Origin: Datisca glomerata
Lineage: Eukaryota; Streptophyta; Magnoliopsida; Cucurbitales; Datiscaceae
NCBI GenBank assembly: GCA_003255025.1
Contig: QANY01007421.1
Location: forward strand, 558,001 to 622,000
Length of the DNA: 64,000 bases
Reading direction: 5' to 3'
Positions 56,371-64,000 of this stretch are shown one piece after another. The stretch's first letter is position 1, and every line of letters begins with the position of its first letter. A program made the position numbers and the translations under genes. A model generated the notes under the pieces. It was not told the origin of the DNA, did not search any database, and saw only the letters and a program-made list of their open reading frames with translations.

Positions 56371-58224
56371 AATAATAACTGAAAAGAAATAAAAACATAC
56401 ATCATTCAATATGATTGAAATAAATATAAAAAAATTAGAAAGTAAATGTGATGTATGAATGCAACATGTCAAACATGTAAAATTAACAATTAGTAATCCA
56501 CGATAAGACAAATCAACAATTAATATGTTGTCTTAGGGTCGGTCATATTAATTTTAAACTGTCTATGAAACATTCTCATCCTTATTAGTTAAAAATTAAA
56601 ATATCATATATTTTCTCTTCTAATAATACCATACCGTTTATTTGGTCAAGTCACAATTATCTACTCAAAACTTAATTGTGATTTTGTGAGTGTAACCTAT
56701 TATTTCAGAATCCATGACTTAATTTAGAAAATATCACCTTATGGTCGATCAAGTCTAAAATACATCACTTAATCCTATCTTTATAAGAAGTCAACATTGA
56801 TATTGATACAGTTTGAAACATTCCTTAAGGGGACAAAAACAAAGTCGTCTTGCGGCCCTGGCCATATCTCACGTTATTGTACTAATAATGGAAATCATAT
56901 GTCATATTGACATGTTTACCTTCTCCCACTCACTATTTTGCAATAATGTGTTTCTAATTAACTAATCAATAAATTCCAAATTAATACTAGTTACAATAAC
57001 CCTATGATTGTAAAATTAATTATTAATCTAATCTAATTGGCCTAAGTTCATTTAATCTTCCAAAGAGCCTAAGACTAATTTAGGTGAACTTAGAATACTT
57101 AGCCAATTACATTCATCTAACTTTAATAAAACACTTTTAATAAAGTTGGTTATCCTAAAGGCCTAAACTAAACGTGTGCCTTTAAAATGGTATGATTACC
57201 AAGTTTAACTAATTAACACTTAGCAGTTTATATGCAATTGATTTCGTAAAGTAATCCATATATACACAATAAAACAATCTTAATAAATCATGTTTCTACA
57301 AATGATATGTATGGTTAAATAAAACTGTGTGGGGTTTCATGTATGACATGTGATCGACTAATGTATGATCATGTTATTAATCAAATCAATAAACATTTAA
57401 TTAAACAAATAAATAAAATAGTGAGTGGGAGAAAAAAAATTACAAAGCGGGTTTCAAGAATATGTATTTCCAAAAAATAGTCCTTCTCCATTAGAGGTCC
57501 ATCTTCATAATCTTCAAACTTTGATCAAAACCCTTTTTAATTAGGATAAACTATTTCCTAATTAAATAATCTCATTAATTATCTTTTTAAAATTAATTAA
57601 ATTTGATTAGTCAAAAAATAATTGAATGACTTATCGAACTTGGGTCAAACCCAATCAATTATTTAATAATTTTAATTTAAAAAAAATTAAAATCAATAAT
57701 TGTCCTTTTAGAATTACATTAGTTTTAAAATTAAAAGATAAAATATAGGATTAGGGTTTTCTCGAAACATTATAGGGATAGGACAATATGGTATCGGGGC
57801 ATCTGTGCGCCGTACCCTGGCAATCACAGGGATTACCACCGACGATGGAAGTGGGACACTCCCATTGCCGCTGCCGGTTGCCCGGCCCCTACCAGCAACG
57901 CCACCGCCGGCGTCATGTGGTAGCAGCAGGACAATCCTGCCACCGTCGACGGTGGAATTCCATCGTAACACTCATTCTCTACTTCTCCTCCACTCCGTCT
58001 CGTATATTCTTCATTTTCTCACTGACGAAATTTTACAACATCATATTCAAAATAAAATTACAATAATTCTTATGCCTCTAGCTTCTTATACAAGATCGAA
58101 AGGAAATAAGAACAAAGCCTAAACTCAAAAGTCACCATGCATGGAACAATATTAAAATTAATGCCTAAATATAATAAAATAATGGTGACAAAATTCGTTC
58201 TAATTTTGATAGTGTAAGTCATAA

Positions 58225-58740
58225 AATAAATAAATTAAAATTTCATAAAAACAGTCAAATATTTAATTAAATATAAAATATGTTCATTTTTATAACATAA
58301 AGCATAGTTGGTTCAGTGGTTAAATAGTCATTATTATAAAAGATACATAAATAAATATGTAAAGATAATTATTGATTACATATGTTAAGTTCATTATTAT
58401 AAATTTATACTACATTAGATTTGAGAGTGTTTGTTTGAAAGTTAAATTTAATAAGTTTGTAACAATAATAATTATTGTCTAAATATAATAAAATAGTGGT
58501 GTGGAAATTCATTCTAATTTTGATAACTTGAAGAGGTGTACGTATAATTTTGATAACTTTTATAGGTATAAGTTATAAAAAAATCAATTGAAATGTCATA
58601 AAAATGGTCAAATGTTTAATTAAATATTAAAGATGTTCATTTTTGTTACAACAAGCATAGTTGGTTCAATGGTTCAATGGTAATGTGTGAACCTTTGGTG
58701 CAAGTGTTCAGATTTCACCATCAACACTTTTTTTTTCTAA
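58225..58740 (+). repeat. Two diverged repeats with a SINE-like head
   Basis: Blocks at about 58225-58330 and 58590-58690 share cataaaaa-ggtcaaat, ttaattaaatat, atgttcattttt and agcatagttggttca. The second continues as tagttggttcaatggt, then ttcagatttc about 40 bases on and an oligo-T run. The pattern resembles an A-box and weak B-box of a tRNA-derived SINE. No target duplication was seen. Confidence 0.45.
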
Positions 58741-58879
58741 TAATAAGGTAGTCTTTAAATCTAGCCCACCCATGACCCATGAGTTAATGGACTATTTATG
58801 ATCCACCGATCACCTAATTTAACTAAGTGTAGCCCGTTTAGTTTACCCCACCCAAACAAAAATCACCTTATTTACCTAA

Positions 58880-59031
58880 GCACCAGGATCGGTGCCAGAC
58901 CGCGATCCCACGATCCAGACCGTGATCATGTATTGATAATACTGAAAATCGATTATCTACACGATCTGGATCACTGGCCCCTTATAAGATCATTGAATCG
59001 TATGATCCGGATTGCGATCCTGGCAACCTTG
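58880..59031. mobile_element. Small MITE with GATC-rich inverted ends
   Basis: The left side reads caccaggatcggtgccag and the right end, reverse complemented, CAAGGTTGCCAGGATCGC. The interior repeats gatcc/ggatc several times (gatcccacgatccagac; gatccggattgcgatcc). This fits a family of plant MITEs with CAAGGTTG-type ends. Target duplications are not clear. Confidence 0.45.
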
Positions 59032-60939
59032 CATAAGGATATTATCTCAAACCAGAATTTCCTTTGCCATCTTATGTCTAACAATACCCCTTCAAATATC
59101 TTACTGAAGACTAATAATTATATCAGTTTCCATGAAGAGTGAATTTACTATAGGTCCAACATTATTGTCATACAATGATTAAATGTACCATGGAGATAAA
59201 ATTCAATCTATCTCCATACACAAGATTAATTTTATTCCCCTAAGTGGAACTCTAAGAAAGATCTAAAGTAACGTTAATTAGGAATGTACTTGATTCTTTT
59301 CACGATTAAACAGTGTCCACAATATATTCAATATAGATGTTAATGGGCTCATGGATAACATTTTTAAAATTACTGATAAAATAATTGAAAAAAAATCTTA
59401 ATCATTACATCCACATTCTAATTCAAGAATACATTATATCATGGAAATAAAAAAACTCAAAATATACATTCAATGTACGTATCGATATCCCCAACTCTCA
59501 TAAACATACTAATCTGGTATCAATACCTAGAAATTAACTAATATTAAGCTTCGATTCTCGAAATAAGTAATAAGAACCACTTAGGCAGGATATTGCATAA
59601 ATGTGTCAAGTGTATACCATTATTCCACTCTCAGGCTTGTGACAAGTGGATAACTCCTACTTAGACACGTCGTTCCCAGTAATTCGCTTATCAATGTGAT
59701 AATTCTTAAGACCATACTTGTAATATATGATGCTTCATATACGCTCCTTTAGGGTGCATCCAAGATTAAAGATGAGATACCTTAACACATTACTATGATC
59801 CAATAATGTGGACCGTGAGTTTCAATTAAGAATCCTGCTCCAAGTTGATTTTCTAAAATACTTGAGTTTTTATTTTCATGAGGTACTTAGCCAATCTAAT
59901 CTTTAGCAACCTATTGTGATTAGCCCGACATGATCAATTATTAAATTTATTTAGGTTAATTAAATTTTATCTAAATTCTAATAATTTCACAATTTAATTA
60001 GTCACTGATTAAATATCTAGCAAGATTATTAAAAATAAAAATTGCATTTAAATAAACTTAATAACATGCTTCTAGGGTTAACTATTTGAAGCTCCTCATC
60101 AATTATGCTTACTTTTATCATCATTATACAACAATAAGCGCTTATCCTTTTAGAAATCTATAGCCACTTGGCATCGAAACGATGATGTGCATAAAATAAA
60201 ATTATCTAAGCATGGTGGACATAAAACACAATAAACAGAAACAAGATGGTATAAAAGATAAAAAAAAACTAAAATTAACCCTAACCTTGCATAATCCTAG
60301 TCCTATCTTAATTGAAAAATAAAAAAAAAAATTAATAGGACTTCAAGATAGGTTGAGATGTGAGCCTTAGCCATGCAACTATGCACCGTTGCTTGCCACT
60401 ATACGCCTAACTACTGGCCACCTGTCGACTATCACCCGCTGAATGATGAGGTTCATTTAATTCGAACAAACCGAGTCACGAAAAATTGGTACAATCACAT
60501 CATTCACCTGTGCATCAACTTCGACCTCAATTTTGATCGGGAAAGCTTTTAAATTCGCTGTTCTTCGTGACATATGATATTGTCAAGTTTTGCATCATCA
60601 TTCAAGAGGATTTTGAATCTACTCAATCGGATATTGGATCAGAAAGCATGATCAAAATGCTGTTACTATGCAGCCACCTGCTACGCGGCTGCAAGCCTTC
60701 ATCCATTTTTTTTGATTCCTTGCGTCGATTTGATCTCCAACCCGATTCAAATATTTACATCATAAATCCCCAAATTTCTCAAGAAAATTTTATCAGAATC
60801 TAAGAAAAATACGAACATATAGGGAAAAAACAATCTCTTCATAGATTGCCCCTAATTACATAACCAAAAGAAATATACACATAAAATCTTAGGCTATTCA
60901 TTCTAACAATATACATATAGTAAAAGGATCTAGAACAAG

Positions 60940-60953
60940 ACTCTGATAGCAAT
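60940..60953 (-). other. Primer-binding-like site
   Basis: TTGCTATCAGAGTC on the minus strand, next to the LTR end at 60954; close to TGGTATCAGAGC. Confidence 0.6.
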
Positions 60954-61330
60954 TGAAGACTTGGCGCACTGAAAATTGTTTCGATCTTAAAATATAATAA
61001 CTAGACAACCTAATATATGTTAGATCAAACATAAAAATTATACCTTAGATGCGTGAACTCAAAAATTGGAGCTTTTATGTCACGATTTCTTGATATATAT
61101 ACATGAACTGTACCCTCAAACTATGCACAAAACCATGAAACCGAGAGAAAGCCGCCGCCACGACACTATCGTTCGTGACCGCTAGCCGTCGCAAGCCGTA
61201 GCCGATCGTTGAATGCCATGATCTTGTGGACCATAATGTATTTCCGTGAATCATTACCTCATGTTCTTCCTTGCTATTTCTCGGATTGTCAACCATAATG
61301 ATAAAAATACTCATGCTAAATAGTTAATAA
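60954..61330 (-). repeat. 5' LTR (partial) of the long-leader Copia-type element
   Basis: It starts tgaagacttggcgc on the plus strand beside the primer site. The sequence is related to 62735-63350 (ggcgca--gaaaa, cgatctt-aaat, aatctatgtta, ttgatgtgtgaac-like blocks in the same order). The right border is uncertain; it may run on to about 61640. Confidence 0.6.
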
Positions 61331-61640
61331 AATTTACCGACCAAACCCATGATCAGATTTATTAATTATTAATTACGGTTTATTCCATATAAAATTGTAA
61401 TTCAACTCCATTCTTATTTTTCTATTACTCGATGTAATTATCCTCGACCTATCATTCATCATGTGTTAGCCCTCCATAAAATAGCACTGTGCATTATTAG
61501 ATAAAGTATTATCTAACTAATATATACACCTCCCGTTCCTCAAGTTTCGAATCTCGTTCTACTGATCAACTATGATAATTTCTATACTTGATACCTCAAG
61601 TAAAATTATAAAATCTTGAACTTAACCCTTAGAGATACCA

Positions 61641-62280
61641 AGTGTTTGATCCTAATCAAGGTGACAATTTTAATGACGACAAAGAATATGTGGATTAATA
61701 TTTTAATCATGTTTGTAGGCTCTGAATAAAGTGAAACCAATGTTAAAAACACTTTCTTATAAGTTTTTATGCAAAAAAATAAGGGATCAACGAAATTCAA
61801 ATTAGTTTAATCAAAGTTTTCTAAACTCAGCACGTTGCAAAATCCAAAACCGGGTCGACCACTCGTGAACCAAACTGTAGAAGATCGAACCAGAACTAAT
61901 AGTGAAAAATATCAAGGCCCGATTCACCTCAGGTTTGGCATCCAAACTGGCTCAACTTTTGTATACACAACTACATGGAACCCGCCCAGCGGTTTGTGCA
62001 ATTAGGGAATAAAATATTTAATTGCCAACTGATTCATTGTGGGTTCCCAAACGTTAAACCGGTTGAACTAATTAAGGAACTTTACTCCTTACTTGAAACC
62101 ATCCACCGATTTTCCCAAATCCAGTTAACCGGTTGCCCTTCCCCTCCAAAACTATAAATACCCTTCGACTCCTCATTTCGAAAACATCTCTCCGCACCTC
62201 TCCGAATTTTTTTTATAGAGTTTTATATTTTTAGAGGTTTGTATCAAACAACTCAGTTATCCAACCTACAAGTAAATTGA
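61641..62280 (+). mobile_element. LTR fragment related to the SIRE-like element
   Basis: It begins TGTTTGATCCTAATCAAGGTGACAATTTTAATGACGACAA-like sequence (given here by blocks: tgtttgatcctaatcaa, gtgacaatttt, atgacgacaaa, atatgtggattaatatttta), matching the start of the SIRE-like LTRs at 39081 and 41151. A TATA box (ctataaatac) is at about 62150. The match fades afterwards and the 3' end is missing. Confidence 0.65.
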
Positions 62281-62734
62281 CTTATAGAAATCTTAACCAT
62301 AGTATATAAAAATAAATGAACAATTAAATATGAGTTCACAACTCTCTTAAGAGTAAGAACACTTATAGTATAATAGCAATGAGCTATGATTTTCTTAAGA
62401 TAGTACTTTTATTGAAAATCAAATTCATAGTCCATTCAAGCATACCAAATGCACTAGCATATTGATCATGTACTCCACCTAGTGACTAAGGTAAGCCACT
62501 CTATATTATTGAGTTAACAAGTTGAAGAAGCTACGAAGTCATAAAAGTAGTGGTTACTGCTTTTAACCAAATGAATTATCTACATGATGAATTAGCTGAA
62601 TGAAACAATACATATGAAAAATTATCTCAACATATTGAATCAATTAGCTTGGAGCCATTGGCTGAACATAAGAAAATGAAGGTTGCTATTGAGGTAAATT
62701 GGAAGATGAACATAAGTATAGATGATTAATTTGA
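62281..62734 (+). other. Possible internal sequence of the SIRE-related fragment
   Basis: The stretch 62575-62715 can be read as a helical, charged peptide (NYLHDELAE, then EKLSQHIESISLEPLAEHKK) with one stop, which resembles the coiled-coil part of SIRE gag. Recognition is weak. Confidence 0.35.
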
Positions 62735-63350
62735 AGGGATTGGCGCAACGAAAAAGCTTTCCCGATCTTGAAATCCGTTTATTAAACAATCTAATCTATG
62801 TTAAAATGAACATAGAAATAATGTCATTGATGTGTGAACGAAAAAAATTGAAGCTTTTTCATGAGGGTTTGATCATCGATCTATTAACGAATAGTGTCCT
62901 CGATCCACATGTCAAACCGTGAAGATTGTGAGAAGTCCCTACCCCATGTCACCATCGACCATTGTGAACTACCGCTACCGACCCTTGTGTTTTGCGATGA
63001 ACTACCTTGAATTACTGCAAACCAATGTGAATCAATACCTTATGATTTTTCTCGCTATTCCTCAGGTCGTCTATTGAATATCAGTGTGTGGGAACTAGGA
63101 AGAAAAATCCCACTTTTCTTCCTCTTTAATTTTCAGTTATGGAGAATATTAGTCTTCCTAGGGTTTTCTCTTCTATCACTAATGGTGCCAAAAGGTTTCG
63201 CTTTAATCTTTGAGAGACTCCTATTTATATTGAAATCCAACTATCAATATTGGCTAAAAACACTCTCTTAATTGAACTAATCAAATTAATTTAATTAATG
63301 ATTTTCATCACTAGAATTAGTTACGACTTAGTTAACTACTAGGTATCCAT
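62735..63350 (-). repeat. Second LTR fragment of the long-leader element family
   Basis: Related to 60954-61330 over its first 300 bases. A minus-strand TATA box (ATATAAATAGGAG) at 63220-63233 supports LTR identity and orientation. Borders are not fixed. Confidence 0.6.
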
Positions 63351-64000
63351 GCCATACGTACTTATTGTTTGGTCATCGTCAGTGACCATATAAAAGTTGA
63401 CAGAACTTAATATAGAGATCATATACGATAAAACGAATTTAGAAATACAAGGATAATTTAGCATGCTCAATGTTGATGCGAAAAATATGCCCGCATCGAA
63501 TGTCGAGGAGTCCACCACGCGTCGCTCAGTGACTCGTCTAGGGCTCTACAAAAATCAAGAATGATCGTGAAAGTAGTAGGCAGGGTATCATGGGGGCGCC
63601 CCACCTAATGCACTCCAACGGTCAAGACAGTAGAGTGTTTAAAATAATATTAGCAATATGGAGAATTACTTACCACTAAATGAGGATAATCATATATTTA
63701 TAATGATTTTCTATATCAGTCAAACGTCTATGTTCAATGTATCTTCTTTCTTATTCTGATAAGGAATGGAGATATTCATGGAAAATATTCTCTAATCAGG
63801 TTATTTTAGTTATCATCTTTAACAATCATTGAGATTTCCTAATATATTTGATATGTGCTTATCCTTTCTCTGTATGACTGATTATTATATTTTATTATGA
63901 CAGCAAAATGATATCGGCTATCTCGAGTAGTCATAATTATAGGTATGAGATTACCTCGTCATCCATGTGATCTCAGTAGTGTAAGTATAAGTGAGGTCGA
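63351..64000 (-). mobile_element. LTR-like sequence of an unidentified element, running off the window
   Basis: The segment at 63580-63640 (gggggcgccccacc, then cactccaacggtcaag) read on the minus strand gives CTTGACCGTTGGAGTG, a sequence type frequent just downstream of the promoter in plant Gypsy LTRs. No second copy, primer site or coding part is in the window, so this is tentative. Confidence 0.3.

Larger units (their letters stand above)
56371..60937 (-). other. Very long leader of the minus-strand Copia-type element
   Basis: About 4.5 kb separates the gag start from the primer-like site at 60940. It is AT-rich with isolated GC-rich islands (57790-57960, Gly/Ala-rich frame on the minus strand with no domain) and insertions noted separately. 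Conserved-looking leader blocks such as ccttaaggggacaaaaac (56824) occur. This length suggests a LARD-like or otherwise non-standard element, or nested insertions I could not delimit. Confidence 0.5.

Noticed and set aside
57714..58122. Gly/Ala/Arg- and Thr/Pro-rich frames on both strands
   Set aside because: They lie in a GC-rich island within a retrotransposon leader; no recognisable domain on either strand.

Overview
This window looks like nuclear DNA of a eudicot plant. It is AT-rich, its two intact genes carry GT-AG introns, and plant-specific transposon families fill most of it. I cannot name the species from sequence alone.

Two host genes look intact. The first is a five-coding-exon SEC14/CRAL-TRIO lipid-transfer gene on the plus strand (coding 5380-8518, 339 residues). 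The second is a two-exon, secreted, pollen Ole e 1-like gene on the minus strand (35356-34154, 159 residues). Every splice junction and reading phase checks by hand in both.

Layout. 1-3.4 kb is AT-rich flank with a hAT-like MITE inserted in a small tandem duplication. 3.4-9.1 kb holds the SEC14 gene and a duplicated 3' flank. 9.9-11.9 kb is a probable long LTR with an adjacent tRNA-Met-type primer site. 12.7-13.0 kb is a fragment of plastid rpoB. 13.4-17.4 kb has minisatellites, a decayed plant mobile domain (PMD) gene and a decayed MULE transposase. 17.6-33.1 kb is a Ty3/Gypsy element of Tat type on the minus strand, with both LTRs, gag-protease-RT-RNaseH-archaeal-type RNaseH-integrase remnants and an antisense, intron-containing PMD-like extra gene. 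A 3.6 kb hAT transposon sits inside its pol region with a perfect 8-bp target duplication. 34-35.4 kb is the Ole e 1-like gene. 39.1-44.6 kb is a SIRE-like Copia element (5-bp target duplication) with a non-autonomous CACTA element inside its 3' LTR. 47.3-52.6 kb is a second Copia element on the minus strand. 53.1-56.0 kb has a palindromic LTR/primer-site module, a LINE remnant and a truncated chromovirus. 56.1-61.3 kb is a Copia-type element with gag and a very long leader. 61.6-64 kb holds further LTR fragments.

The window is best read as two old genes separated by nested, decaying transposons. The least ordinary parts are: PMD-like genes in both a DNA-transposon context and, antisense, in a Gypsy element within 7 kb; a 150-bp LTR module with primer sites facing out of both ends; GC-rich minisatellites inside Gypsy LTRs; a plastid rpoB insertion between direct repeats; and an unidentified dispersed repeat present three times. 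I saw no CRISPR array, rRNA or confident tRNA gene.
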